A stretch of DNA of 64,000 nt from Apoderus coryli (Eukaryota; Arthropoda; Insecta; Coleoptera; Attelabidae): assembly GCA_911728435.2 (NCBI GenBank), contig OU452213.1, positions 4,195,834 through 4,259,833 of the forward strand, read 5' to 3'. The notes beneath the pieces are model-generated. The model was given only the letters and a program-made list of their open reading frames with translations. It did not search any database and was not told where the DNA came from. The position numbers and the translations under genes are program-made. Shown here piece by piece: positions 1 through 11,383 of the stretch; within the stretch, counting starts at the first letter, position 1; every line of letters begins with the position of its first letter.

Positions 1-289
1 ATAGTTAAATAATTCCTGTTATTAAGTGTTGGTGTCCCTATAAGTCGTAAAGGTATGTTTACTTATACAAAATATCTCACAGTGTATTTGATTTTCCTCT
101 CTAAATAATATTCGCATGTCGCTAGGAGTGGATGATAGGTGTGTATATCAGTAGTTCGAGCGCTGTCGGATAGTCTCGTTGTAGCTAGCAGCCATGCATC
201 ATGAGCGTAACATTGGGGAACGGTTTAAAAGAATATCTAATCATTATGGCGAACATTATTTATTATTAGTGGAGATCTGCTGGTACACC
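1..289. other. Unassigned AT-rich sequence
   Basis: I see no coding region, RNA gene or terminal repeat here. It probably belongs to the intron or 5' flank upstream of the arrestin-domain gene and is the left flank of the LINE that follows. Confidence 0.4.
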
Positions 290-2330
290 GTGTCACTTAC
301 ATAGGTTTCAGTTTTTAAGAACACAGATTAAACAAAGGATTTCCCAAGCCTATAGAAGTTATGCCAACCGGATTCAGGACTCAATCAAAGACGATCCAAC
401 ACAGCTTTGGAAGTACATAAGAAATAAGAAACAGAGGTCGCGTATCCCGGGTGTGATGTTCGATGATGGTGGGGATGCATTGTCCGATCCATTGAGTATT
501 GTTTCCGCGTTTGCTAGTTTTTTCGCGGAGTGTACGTTGACTCCGTAGAAGATACCGTTGTTGACGTGTTTAATGATAATAATGATATGATCGCGGTGGG
601 CTTGTTGGATTTTGATGATGTTTTGGTTGCTTTGAGGAGGCTGAGACCGAAGATGACCGCTGGTGTTGACAACATACCTGCGTTTGTCATTAGGGATTGT
701 GCCACCGTCTTTGCCAAGCCTTTACAATATATATTTAACCTTTCTTTGCAATCTAACACATTTCCATCTTCCTTGGAAGATGGGTCGTGTATGCCCTGTA
801 CATAAGTCTGGCGAACTTGATAGAATTGTAAATTATCGGCCAATTTCTATCCTATCTAATTTCTCTAAAGTGTTTGAGATTGCACTACATAATAAGCTGT
901 TCAACCAGGTGAAGGCTAAGTTGGTCTGGCAACAACATGGATTTTTTCAGAAGCGCTCCACTGTAAGCAATTTAGTGACTTTCTTACAGGATGTATATCC
1001 CGCTGTTGGTCGGGGTTTTCAGGTCGACACAATCTACACAGATTTTTCTAAAGCCTTCGACAAGATCGATCATTCTTTGATGTAGCAACGCATGATTGAC
1101 ATTGGCTTCAGCAGGAAATTAATTGCATTTTTTGGGTCATATTTAACTATAACTACTCGTCAGCAGTTCGTTGAATATAATGGCTATCGGTCTGATTGCT
1201 TCTTTGTGCCGAGTGGAGTCCCACAGGGTAGTACCTTGGCTCCTTTACTGTTTGCTATCTTTGTGAACAGTATTGGTGATAATTTCTCAAGTCAGCACTT
1301 GCTTTTTGCGGATGATTTGAAGTTGTACAGTGTTGTACGGTGTGCCGATGATTGTGATCGTTTGCAAAGAGACCTACATATGCTGTCTGTATGGTGTGAC
1401 CTAAGCAAGCTTCCCCTAAATGCTAATAAATGTAAATCCATAACGTTTACAAAACGCCTTACACCTGTAATGCACAACTACATACTTAATGGAATCGCGT
1501 TGGAGAGATGTAATGTCATTAAGGACCTCGGGATTTATGTTGACAGTGAATTGACTTTTAATGACCATGTCTCACATGTTTCGGCGGCTGCACTCATGAT
1601 GCTGGGATTCATTTTCCGACAAACAAAGAATTTTAATAATATAGACTGCCTTAAAACGCTATATTTTGCTTATGTACGGTCCAAATTGGAATATGCCTCA
1701 ATTGTTTGGTCACCTATGTATCATGTCCATATACAGAGGCTTGAGAACATCCAACGCAAATTCTTAAAATATCTGTCATTTAAGCTTGATGGATGTTTTC
1801 CATCTCGTGGCTGTAGTCACGGTTTGTTGCTGAACAGGTTTCAGTTTCAACTATTGTCCGAGCGCCGCATTTATCTTCTCAAATATTTATCTTCAAATTA
1901 ATAAACGGTTTGCTGGACTGTCCTCGGCTGCTTCATCAGATTGGGTTTTGTGTTCCCCGCTTACACGCAAGAGCTTCTGATATATTTTGGGTGCCCCAGG
2001 TTCACGCAAACTATGAAATTAGGGCGCCCCTTTTTCGGGCTTGCAACTACTGCAATCGTCTGACTATCCATGACAATATTAATTACTTTAATGCATCAAT
2101 CAATTCATTTAAGCGTGACCTGCGCGGGTACTTACAGGCTAATGAAATTGATATTATTTAGGTGGTTATTTGAGTGGCCAGTTTATTTTATTTTATACCT
2201 TTGTTACTTTTATTAGTTTTATTTTCAATCACCTATGTCATTGTATCATAATATATATTTTTGTTTTGTCTTGTAATTGGGTAGTTATACCTGTTAGACA
2301 ATAAAGAGATTAGTATTATTATTATTATAT
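290..2330 (+). mobile_element. Non-LTR retrotransposon (LINE A), 5'-truncated and broken RT ORF
   Basis: Remnant of a LINE ORF2. A pre-RT linker is readable from about 310 to 548. The reverse transcriptase follows in pieces: the YRPISILSNF block near 835, YTDFSKAFDKIDH near 1035, SGVPQGSTLAPLLF near 1212 and the catalytic FADDLKLY near 1305. A C-terminal region reads on to about 2160. The frame is interrupted by a stop at 546, a frameshift near 785, a stop at 1083-1085 and a stop near 1900, so no active enzyme can be made. The 3' end is sharp: an AATAAAG-containing tail followed by ATT repeats ends near 2328. The same 3' end occurs in LINE B (49672-51220, - strand), so they are one family. 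The motifs fit the Jockey/CR1-like group; I do not assign a clade. It lies just upstream of the ARRDC coding exons, probably in a 5' intron. Confidence 0.9.
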
Positions 2331-2443
2331 ACGGACTTCTTTGTCATGAACAACTATGTACCTATTCGATCAAAGTAAAATACTTTACATTAATAATCTC
2401 GTTATGTTCCAGCCGCACATCCTATTCCAAATTTTGCAAAAAA

Positions 2444-5400
2444 ATGCCCCAGTGCAAAGTCTGGCTCGACAACTACCAAGGGGCCTACATTCCAGGCTCG
2501 AATATTCAAGGAAAAATTGTTTTGGATTTTGAAAGCGAAACTACATTCAGAGGTAACTGGTGAACATATCTCATCCTCAATTTTATGATAAGAAAATAAT
2601 GAAGTACTTCATTGAATTCCTTCTTCTTCTTATGCTTCCTACCCCTAATTGCTGCTAATCGCTTGGTAAATATTACCCATAACATTTTTAGATTTGATCA
2701 TAATCATAAACCTTAGATGAAAAACCGTTGTCACATACATAATATTTTAAATATATTTGAATTTTCAGCTATAAAAATTAAAGTACAATGTCACGAGCAT
2801 ACCGAATTTATGGCAACGGAGTCCTACTACGATGATAGTGCAAAAGAGCACCGAAGCCGTGATACACTTTTCCGTGGTGATAACAACGTATTTACCAGTG
2901 AAATCATAATTTATGGAGGCCGTGAGTGTGTTTATGACTTAAAAATATTATTTTTATGCATTACTTATCTCATACTTTCAGATGCTACAAATTCTCTTAT
3001 ACAGGGTGTATCCCATGTTTGTAAAAAATAGAGTTGTCAAAAGTGTTTTCCATTTTTTGTGTTGGTTCCATATTAAAAATGCAAACTTGATTTGAAATGC
3101 CTTATATTAAAACAGAAATAACAAATCGACAACATGGTTTAATATAAGACATAAGTTTTGCATTTTGAATATAAAACAAACACCCAAAGAAATTTAAAGA
3201 ATTGAATTAAAAGTGTTTTCCTAGAATCTGGAACGACAAGCCTACCAATGGGTCAACATATTTATCCATTCAATTTTCCATTACCACCAAATATCCCAGC
3301 AACGTATAATTCGGAAAATGGTAATATTCAATACAAACTATTCGCGATCGTAGACAAACCTATGGCTTTTGATGATCAAGATCAGTTTATATTTGTTGTA
3401 AATGCTCCTGTGGATCTTAATATGTTGAGACGGCCTGAGCTTTTGGAAAGTTTCCAAGTCGTTTTATTGGTTCAAGCGTTATATGATAATTGTGGTTCAT
3501 ATTTTAGGAGCCTTCCTCATACTCTGATGATAAAACTGTTTGTTGTTTGTGCTGTGCGCAAGGCCCTATCACAATGGATGTGAATTTACCAAAAAGAACT
3601 CTGATACCTAATGAGACTGTTACTGTATCAGTCAGACTGACAAATATGTCAAATACCAATGTTGAGGAAGTTACATTGGAACTGAAACAGGTAGTTAATC
3701 GACAGATCGTAGTGTAGAGTTAGTTTTTGACTTTTCACAAATAATACTACACTATTTTTAAAAGTGTTCCGCTAAATTTTAGTACGATTATATATAATAT
3801 AAACCAGGGAGAGGGCTCCCTGGTTTATATTATTTTATTTTGGTTGTGTTTTCTAGAAAATTACATTGAAAGCCACAGAGCCACAATCCAGTGAAAAAGA
3901 CGATATAATCACTCTTTGTGATTTAAAAGATGTGGGTTTAGGAGCTCACGGAGAAAATACCTACTCGTTCAATGTCACTTTAGCAAATAACTTTGTAATA
4001 CCGAATTTCGCCCAATGTAGATTATTCAAAGTGGAGTATTATTACAAAGTAAGTCTGGAAATAGTGATGTAGAAATCTTGTTTCTTTATTTATTCGTCCG
4101 CCTTGTACTGTGCACCGGTAACTTCAATGTTTTGAATATTAAAAAAAAACATTTATTTGATCCGATGCATGCAGCTTGAATTATCGGCTAAAATTTTAAA
4201 ATAAACTTTCAGGTTATAGCAAAGTTACCAGGTGTACACAAAAGTTTAGAGATCCGAATGTATCCAGAGGTGGGTCATATACCAATTGGAGGCAACTTGT
4301 ACCCAAATGCTGCAGCCGCTAATCCAAGTGCTCCACCAAGTGGTAATCATTTATTTTGAATTTGTCTATGCAAAATTATTTTTTTTTAATATTTTATTGA
4401 CAGAGTTTAGTAACTCCAAATCGCAGGAAACCGCGCCGATTTTGCATGGTGGCACTAATTTTTCCAACGAAATGGAACAACGTGAGTATTAATTTTGTTC
4501 AAATAAAATTTATATTTATAACTTTAACTTTCAAAGATTGTAAATTGTTTTTCGGAGTCGTTTAAGCGGTTTGGCCTCCCCTCACTTAGACCTGCAGGAG
4601 ATGACTCTAATCTATGAATTGCCCAGCTGTCCCACACTTTTCATAAAGTTGATGATTTCTCTGGAGGCTAAATTCCTTGCCTCGTCGGGTGCTAGGGTCA
4701 CCCCTCCAAGGTGTTTTAGCCTTTTACAGAAAAGTGCTCTTCGCAAAACCGACAAGTGTCGTCCTCGGTTAGGCCCATCTTTTTGAGATGGTACTTCACT
4801 GGGTGGCGTCCCGTAAAAAGGCCTGTAATTCGCCTTAGGTCGCTTCTCTCCAGTTGGATAAGCTTCCCTGCGTTAGCCTCTGAAGGTTTGATAAACCTTT
4901 TTGATTGTCTTAGGCCTGGAGTGTTTCTCCAGTAGGACTTAAGTTGTTCCTTTTCCCATCTCCGAAGTTCTTCCTTCATATGGCTTTTTGGAAGGCCAAA
5001 GATGGGTTCCGGGCCGCAGAACGGAGCGTTTGCGCCCTCTTTTGCAAGTTGGTCCGCCGCTTCGTTCCCCTCTATGCCTTCATGTCCTGGCACCCATGTC
5101 AGAGTAATCTTTTTCCCCTGAGCTGCCAGTTGCTTTAGGTGTAAGACCTCAGTGCTTTTAACGCAGCTTGACTGTCTGCAGGCATTCTTGAGATGGTTTG
5201 AGAAAGTTTTTATTTAGCAGAATAGATACTCCAAAGAGTGAAAAGTATTTTAATAATATACTGACTAGGTATAGTCGTTTGTTTCATTGATTTTCGAGAG
5301 GCAAGACACATGTATGAATATATCAGTTAGCTAGGAAGATTCTGTGAGCCTCATATCCCTTTTATAAATATCATACAAGATACTAATTTGTATTTAATGA

Positions 5401-7126
5401 TAAATAAAATTCGTCTGCTCCACAAACAATTCTTTATTTTATAATATTGCGTCATCAACCAGACATGTTTCGACAGACACAGCTCCCATCATCAGTGGTC
5501 ATTAAAATGGGGGGAATTTAATACAGAACTAAATGTAAGACATTCGCTCGAATCATTTGTGAAAAAAAAAAAACATTTTATGAAAATTTAAATATTAAAA
5601 TTCCAGTTCCATGAGGAAAGTACTATTACAACTGTTTTAATTTACCAATATTTTCTCCACAAGAAAACACTTTTTCTCCATCAGTATGGGCATAGGAACA
5701 AACTTGGTGAGTTTGGTGAAAATTGAGAAAAAAAAATGTTTGTCCAAATCTTAGAAAAAATCAATGTAAGTGTATGGAAAATTTTCATTTTTGGTTGAAA
5801 AATAGATTTTCCTCAAACTTGGTACAATTATAGAGTTTATTGCGCTGATTCGAAATATATATATAATATGGGGGGTAGCATGAAACCCTTGAGCAATACG
5901 GACCCTCAAACATAGCCAAAATCATACATTTCTACTAAAATGTCACTTTGACAACTCATAAAAAAATAAGCGTTCTGCCTCATTTCTGAGCTTTGGATAC
6001 GTTCATCGAACATCTATTCCGAATCGACCAGGGTATGTGGGGTATCTCGATCGAGTCGACTAAGCCCAGGGTAGGTCATCAAGTGAAAGCCTACATCCCA
6101 CCAAATATAGATCACATTTGAAAAATTATAAAAAAATTGGTGATCCATCCTCATTCCTGAGCTTTGGATATGTTCATCGAACATCTATTCCGAATCGACC
6201 AGGGTATGTGGGGTGTCTCGATCGAGTTTACTAAGCCCAGAGTAGGTCATCAAGTAAGGGTCTGCATATAGCCCTGTGGGAAGACTTTTGTGAGCAAAGT
6301 CCTGCTCCCCTAACAATATCTTCTCCATAAGAAAACACTTTTTCTCCATCAGTATGGGCATAGGAACAAACTTGGTGAGTTTAGTGAAAATTGAGAAAAA
6401 AAAAAATTTTTGTCCAAATCTTAGAAAAAATCAATGTAAGTGTATGGAAAATTTTCATTTTTGGTTTAAAAATAGATTTTCCTCAAACTTGGTACGATTA
6501 TAGAGTTTGTTGCGCTTATTCGAAATATATATATAATGTGGGGGGTAGCATAAAAACCTTGAGCAATACGGACCCTCAAACATGTATCCCTTTTATAAAT
6601 ATCATACAATAGACTAATTTGTATTTAATGATAAATAAAATTCGTCTGCTCCACAAACAATTCTTTATTTTATAATATTGCGTCATCAACCAGACATGTT
6701 TCGAGAGACACAGCACCCATCATCAGTGGTCATTAAAATGTAATTAAATGTAATACAAACAAATTTTTGTAAGTTCCATGAGGAAAGTACTATTACAACT
6801 CTTTTAATTTACCAACATTACATTGTTGTGCAAATTTTAATATTTAAGTTTTCATAAAATGTTTTTTTTTCACAAATGATTCGAGCGAATGTATTACATT
6901 TAATTACATTTTAATGACCACTGATGATGGGAGCTGTGTCTCTCGAAACATGTCTGGTTGATAACGCAATATTATAAAATAAAGAATTGTTTGTGGAGCA
7001 GACGAATTTTATTTATCATTACATGATAAACTCCACGTATAATGGAATATTTCTATAACATAATTTGTATTTATATTTTTTCTTATTTTTGCAGCACCTC
7101 CCTCATATGATACTTTAAATTTTTAA
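2444..7126 (+). CDS. Arrestin domain-containing protein (alpha-arrestin, ARRDC family), complete CDS in eight exons
   Basis: Alpha-arrestins are cytoplasmic or membrane-associated adaptors that bring NEDD4-type HECT ubiquitin ligases to membrane cargo through PPxY motifs. Coding exons are 2444-2552, 2769-2921, 3225-3457, 3508-3690, 3857-4048, 4213-4342, 4404-4481 and 7095-7126. Every junction is GT-AG and phases match throughout, giving 369 residues. The start MPQCKVWLDNYQGAYIPGS and the following GKIVLDFESETTFRG are typical of the arrestin N domain. GPITMDVNLPKRTLIPNETV near residue 180 opens the C domain, preceded by a CCLCC cysteine cluster near 175. The protein ends PPPSYDTLNF (residues 360-369), supplying one PPxY. 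Exon 1 has an acceptor just upstream (AG at 2411-2412), so a non-coding 5' exon lies outside the window or upstream. Introns are 50-303 nt except the last, 2613 nt, which is full of repeats. Family assignment is secure; the exact paralog is not. Confidence 0.95.
3794..3833. repeat. 18-bp perfect hairpin in ARRDC intron 4
   Basis: The arms at 3794-3811 and 3816-3833 are exact reverse complements and the loop is AGGG. It sits in the 166-nt intron between coding exons 4 and 5. The stem is too short for a typical pre-miRNA; it could be a tiny foldback remnant or an intronic RNA hairpin. Confidence 0.8.
4551..5190 (-). pseudogene. LINE RNase H / C-terminal fragment, copy 1
   Basis: 3' part of a non-LTR retrotransposon ORF2. 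Reading the - strand, WVPGHEGIEGNEAADQLA (near 5100) is the last RNase H motif. It is followed by the LERSDLRRITGLFTG block near 4850 and the start of the Cys-containing region DDTCRFCE near 4755. Relative to copy 3 an internal deletion of about 41 nt near 4738 removes the TTEHVL segment and shifts frame. No reverse transcriptase is attached. The 3' terminus (TCGGAGTCGTTTA at 4553) coincides with that of the copies at 12899 and 54075. It is inserted in the last intron of the ARRDC gene. Confidence 0.8.
5457..5500 (-). ncRNA. Hammerhead-like motif, foldback 1, copy a
   Basis: On the - strand the order is ACCA, CTGATGA, one extra T, GGGAG, loop, CTGTC, GAAAC, ATGTC. The stem II strands pair less well here (CTGTC rather than CTCTC) than in the 6917 copy, so this copy looks decayed. 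Confidence 0.5.
6689..6731 (-). ncRNA. Hammerhead-like motif, foldback 1, copy b
   Basis: Same architecture as copy c at 6917, on the opposite strand. A substitution in the stem II loop region reads GTGCTG instead of GAGCTG and weakens stem II. Confidence 0.5.
6917..6958 (+). ncRNA. Hammerhead-like motif, foldback 1, copy c (best conserved)
   Basis: Stem I strands are ACCA (6917-6920) and TGGT (6955-6958). The core is CTGATGA (6921-6927). Stem II is GGGAG/CTCTC (6929-6933, 6940-6944) with a 6-nt loop. GAAA is at 6945-6948. A two-pair stem III (AC with GT) leads to the GTC cleavage triplet at 6952-6954. One deviation is an unpaired T at 6928 between the core and stem II. Hammerhead variants with shrunken stem III are known in association with Penelope-like elements. 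Confidence 0.6.
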
Positions 7127-8022
7127 ACACAAAAAAAATCTACGTAATTTATATGCCTTATTATTGTATAATTTTTATTACTGTTAAATGTGGATTTTTG
7201 ATTATTTAACGAAATATACTTATTTAGAAGAAACAAATGTTTGTTTTATGCCCAATGCCCAAATAATTTTCTTCAAATGCCACGTATATGATGTATTTGA
7301 ATGTTCTGCGAACATTGGGTGCTATGTGGGTGTACTTAGTCCGGTTCTGTACGAGTTTGGTCGACGACAATTGCTTTCCAGATAATGTCATTTAGTCAAA
7401 ACGTTTAATCAACTACATAGATAACCATTTATATAGGCTATACCTATGCCAGCAGAACTGGAAAGTTTCAATTTATAGAATATGTAGATATATAGATAGA
7501 TATTTGTGCCGCAAAGTGCTAATCCATGTTACGAATTTCAAATCAAGTTTTGACTCTAGTTTCCATCTCGCTATACGTGTGTGTTTATGTTTCATTTATG
7601 AACTTCACGAATGCATATATAATTCATTTCAATTGAAACTTTAATTTTGTTAAAATAAAAAAATGACCTCGACGGATTTCAATTTAGGTATTGAATTTTG
7701 TCGGATAGCATAGCCATCTTCGTAATTGGTAAAGCCTGACTGGTTAACCGTTTCCTCAACTCTAGAATAGTGCCAAATAAAATTCAAAATATTTTTTGAG
7801 CAAAAAATATTCTATGCAAATTAACAATCTATTTTTTACTGCCCATATTTGAAATAATACGCATTTTTTTTGTTAACAGTTTTCCAGGCGCGATGCCACT
7901 TTTGTTACCCTACCTACACTTTTATTTTCTTTTTGTTTTTTTGTTTTCTTTTTGTTGTTTTTTTTCTTTGTATTCATTGCAGTTCAAATTGATTTAGTTA
8001 ATTGTAAGTTTTCGGGAACTGT
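7127..8022. other. ARRDC 3' UTR and downstream AT-rich sequence
   Basis: This follows the ARRDC stop codon. A candidate polyadenylation signal AATAAA lies near 7655. The 65-codon ORF at 7188-7385 falls in the UTR and has no recognisable motif. I see no other gene. Confidence 0.5.
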
Positions 8023-8053
8023 TACACAGAAAAAAAACCTTGGTTCAGATAGA

Positions 8054-9160
8054 TAAAAAACGTAAGCACCACAGGGACAGCCAAAACCTTGTCTACCCCT
8101 TCTAGAAAAATTTACTGGATAGACATTATGTCATTTAGATAATATTCTTGAATAGTTTACATATGCTTCTTGTCTAAAAGAGACAAACACTATTTGTCAT
8201 TTAAATAAATAGTATATTAAGTATAAAGGGCGGTAAAGCATTCGTTGCAGCCCGCCGCTGTATAGACGCACGAGTGAGCGAAGCGAGCGAGGGCAGCTAT
8301 ACAGTGAAGGGCTGCAGCGGCTTTACCGCCAGTGGTGCTTACAACTGTTTTTCGCCTGCCTCTTCATACTACAATATTAAACCAAAAGACCTTTATTTTA
8401 ATAATTAATTATTACTGTTATGAACTGACAGTTTTTGACAGAAATTAATGGAAGTATTTTTTGACGTATATGATAATAGGCGTTATCCTTTGACAAACTC
8501 AGATCAGAGAAACTTATGTGACAGGCTCACATGTCAGTGTTGAGTAGGTATTTTAAATGTAGAAAGAAACTGTCAAATTATTATCTGAGCGTGTACGCTA
8601 TAGAAATTTGATTTTAGAATCTTAGGTATATTTCGGTAATACAATAATAATTAAAAACTGATTACTAATTAATAATGGACAAATTTAAATAATTAAATGA
8701 GTTTAGCGGAATGGCAGACGACTACCTAAGTAAACTTTCTCAATTAATTGTCAACTTATCATCTAGAAGGAATGCACATTAAGTTAAGTGAGTGAAAACT
8801 ACTGATGTTAACGTTATTATTGGAAATCTAACATAGCGCCATCTATGAAAAAAAATTAAAATGAGCGGGCGCTAACTGGTCATTTACCGCCCGCATATGC
8901 GGGCGGTAAAACTCTGTTTAAGTGCAGGCAGGCGAAAAAGTATATAGTATGCTAGCAAAGTTTACTAGTTATTTTAGTGATGATACTCGTTTAATGTCTA
9001 TCCAGTAAATTTTTCTACATTACTAAAATAACTAATAAATTTTGCTAACATACAATATATTTTTATTTAAATGACAAATAGTGTTTGTCTCTCTTCTAGT
9101 AATTTTTTCTAGAAGTGGTAGACAAGATTTGGGGGTCCCTGTGGTGCTTACGTTTTTTTA
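8054..9160. mobile_element. Nested foldback element with >60-bp inverted ends
   Basis: The left end (AACGTAAGCACCACAGGGAC) is repeated inverted at 9135-9160. Similarity continues through TTGTCTACC, CTTCTAGAAAAA and a GACAAACACTATTTGTC block on both arms. It lies inside the larger TA-flanked element. No coding potential is seen; it looks like a non-autonomous element. Confidence 0.65.
8228..8335. repeat. CpG-rich imperfect palindrome
   Basis: The outer arms GGCGGTAAAGC and GCTTTACCGCC are exact complements. Inner complementary pieces follow (TGCAGCCC with GGGCTGCA, CTGTATA with TATACAG). The centre carries GAGCGAAGCGAGCGAG. A related inverted GGGCGGTAAA motif occurs at 8885-8912, so this may be one terminus of a further nested MITE of about 680 bp. 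Confidence 0.6.
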
Positions 9161-10174
9161 TATGAACCACCATCAGGTTTTTAGTGCGACTTTTATTTAT
9201 TTATTTTTTTAAAATAAACTTAAAAATACTGAAAACTTGTTGAAACCATTCCGTTACATCTATTTTTGTTTTGAAAATGGCTTTAAATTTAACAATAAAA
9301 AATCGAGGGCCGTATTTAAAAAATCGAAGTTGATGGTTTTTCAAAAACGAAACGTCGTAATGAAAATTTGTAAACGCTATACTATTTTCATAAAAAAGTA
9401 ACAATGAGAGCTTTTAAGTTTTTTATATCAGTAAAAATAATGTCAGAAATCAATAAAAACTAAAATCGCAAAAAAATTGCATTTTCTTAAAAAAATACGG
9501 CCTTGTAAAATATAGTTTATACCTAATTCATTTTCTACTATAAATATTATACATTTCAAGATCTACTAACTAGGTACTAGGTAGTTATCTAATTTGGGGA
9601 CAAATAAACCTAAAATGTAAGTATTGGCTATTTAAAAAAAAAATCGAGTTTTTCCGAAAAACAATGACGCTGAAAAAAAAAATTATCAAAGAAACTTTAG
9701 ATTCCTTATGAGGAAACTAAGTAAAATAACAGATTCTACCGGTACGTACGAGGAATGATAAGACAATTCCAATCCACAACTCCTAATTCACAGACATTGG
9801 TAAAATGGTAAACAAATCAATACATTACAAAAGAAAGAAAAAAGTCATACCTAGCTAAAATATTTATGTAACTTCTTTTGAAAAACTGCATTAATTTGCT
9901 AAAAATTAATCCGTCCCTGGCAAATTAAATATATTATCGTGAACCCATCTAAACTATTGTTTACTTGCTGTAAATGGAGGAATACCATATTAAGATTGAT
10001 TAAATTAGAAAAAGTATTTTAAATTAGAATTAAGTACCTACTAAATAATACGTAACTAGATAGGTATCTATTGCCAAAGATTATATCTGATATTGCCATG
10101 AAATAAGATTGTTTGCATTGGTCGTAAAATTATAAAAATAAATAATTAAATAATAATTATTATAATTTACTTAC

Positions 10175-10238
10175 CGAGAAAAGTAACAACGAGCTCCCCC
10201 AGATTCCAGCTAATTAATATTTCTTTTGTTTCCTCCAT
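10175..10238 (-). CDS. Candidate first coding exon of an unidentified, possibly TE-encoded gene
   Basis: The - strand reads ATG at 10238 and then MEETKEILISWNLGELVVTFL, ending at a consensus donor GGTAAGT after 64 nt (phase 1). The pattern (short acidic start, ISWNL, ELVVTFL) resembles the opening helix of a SAM-like fold seen at the N terminus of many uncharacterised insect proteins; that is inference from appearance only. It lies inside the TA-flanked element at 8025-11381, which suggests an element-borne gene. I did not find the following exons in the AT-rich sequence to the left. Confidence 0.35.
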
Positions 10239-11383
10239 TGTTATTAATAATATATGAATATTTAACAAAACTCAACACACCAAACTAATCACTAAGTACA
10301 CTTAATTATGTTGGATCCACATTGGTATAATACATATCTGTTACTGTCTGTATACCTAGTCCGTCCTCACCACTTGTAGAAATTGGGATATCAATATCTA
10401 GGTATACACTTACTATCAATAAATCAAAATTTAATATATTAAATTAAAATATCTTCAGATTAGAACACCAAATAACTAGATCCTAGTTAGCGCGACGCCA
10501 AGACTCTAATCAAAAAATACCAAAATGAAACCCCCTCCCTCTACACCAAGTGAGACGCGCTAGGTACAACGTGGTACACAAGAAGATGTTGTTGTCGGCA
10601 CCTGCTTCTTCAAAGGGTTTTAGGTACGTGGACTAGCAGCGGGGACAAACACATTAGGTAGAACGGGGAATAACCGTTGGTTGGAATAGAATGACGACTT
10701 ATGTAGACAACTATAGGTTCCCATCTCTACCAGATAAAATAATTTGATAGGTATTTTGGAGGATAGAAATTTTGTAAATGAGAAGTATTAGGTAAAATAA
10801 CTATTACACAGATTTAATTAAATCAGTGCCTATTTTAGCTATGTACTTACTTAGTTGTTAAAATCTTATTTATACTTAAATATTATAATGCACATACCTA
10901 GGTCCATTAATATACTAAAGCAGATAAATAAAATTTATAGGTAGGTAGGTATATGTTCCTATTAGAACAAATTTAGTTTTGGGTTTCATAAAACGATTTT
11001 TGAGAATAGTTAGGTACGTATAGGTACCTACCTAATTACCTCATTAAGTATTTTCTTAATAATAATAGCTACACCTAAGTGGGTACGTATGGAAATCTGT
11101 AGGTGTACAATACCTAATTCAAACAGAATACCGAACTCATTTAGCGCAAATAAAATTTTATATAGGTTCACAATTTGAAATCTTATTTAACTAATGCACA
11201 TACAAGTCTCGTTTAGATGAGAAGATATCAGCTTAGCAGGAAAAATTGTCGTTTTTTGGATAATGTAGTTACTCATACTTGATAACTACATTTACTACTT
11301 TAACAAAAATTTTGCGAAAACTAGCAAATTCACCTCTAAATAATATTTTTTATTTGGATAAACCAAGTTTTTTTTTCTGTGTA

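Larger units (their letters stand above)
5356..7022. mobile_element. Foldback element with three hammerhead-like terminal repeats and two satellite-type monomers
   Basis: A terminal block begins with the same ~115 nt at 5356 and 6584 in direct orientation. A third copy, 6887-7022, is the reverse complement of 6612-6760. Each block has the tract ATAATATTGCG and a motif made of CTGATGA, a short stem, GAAAC and ATGTC. Between the blocks are one long (about 5650-6300) and one partial (6310-6590) monomer of the repeat that forms the tandem array at 19860-21745. There is no long ORF. Direct plus inverted terminal repeats with hammerhead-like motifs resemble the pseudo-LTRs of Penelope-like elements, but no Penelope RT or GIY-YIG domain is present, so the class is inferred. 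Confidence 0.65.
8025..11381. mobile_element. Composite TIR element, ~3.36 kb, TA-flanked
   Basis: The left end CACAGAAAAAAAACCTTGGTT at 8025 is matched, with one base change and one indel, by the reverse complement of the right end at about 11360-11381. Both ends abut TA (8023-8024 and 11382-11383). Inside are a second inverted-repeat pair (8054 and 9160), a CpG-rich hairpin (8228-8335) and, on the - strand, a short ATG exon with a perfect splice donor (10238-10175). No transposase was recognised. The superfamily is unassigned; a TA duplication and A-rich TIR alone do not decide it. Confidence 0.5.

Noticed and set aside
7188..7385. 65-codon ORF after the ARRDC stop codon
   Set aside because: It lies in the probable 3' UTR, has no motif and follows a well-supported gene end.
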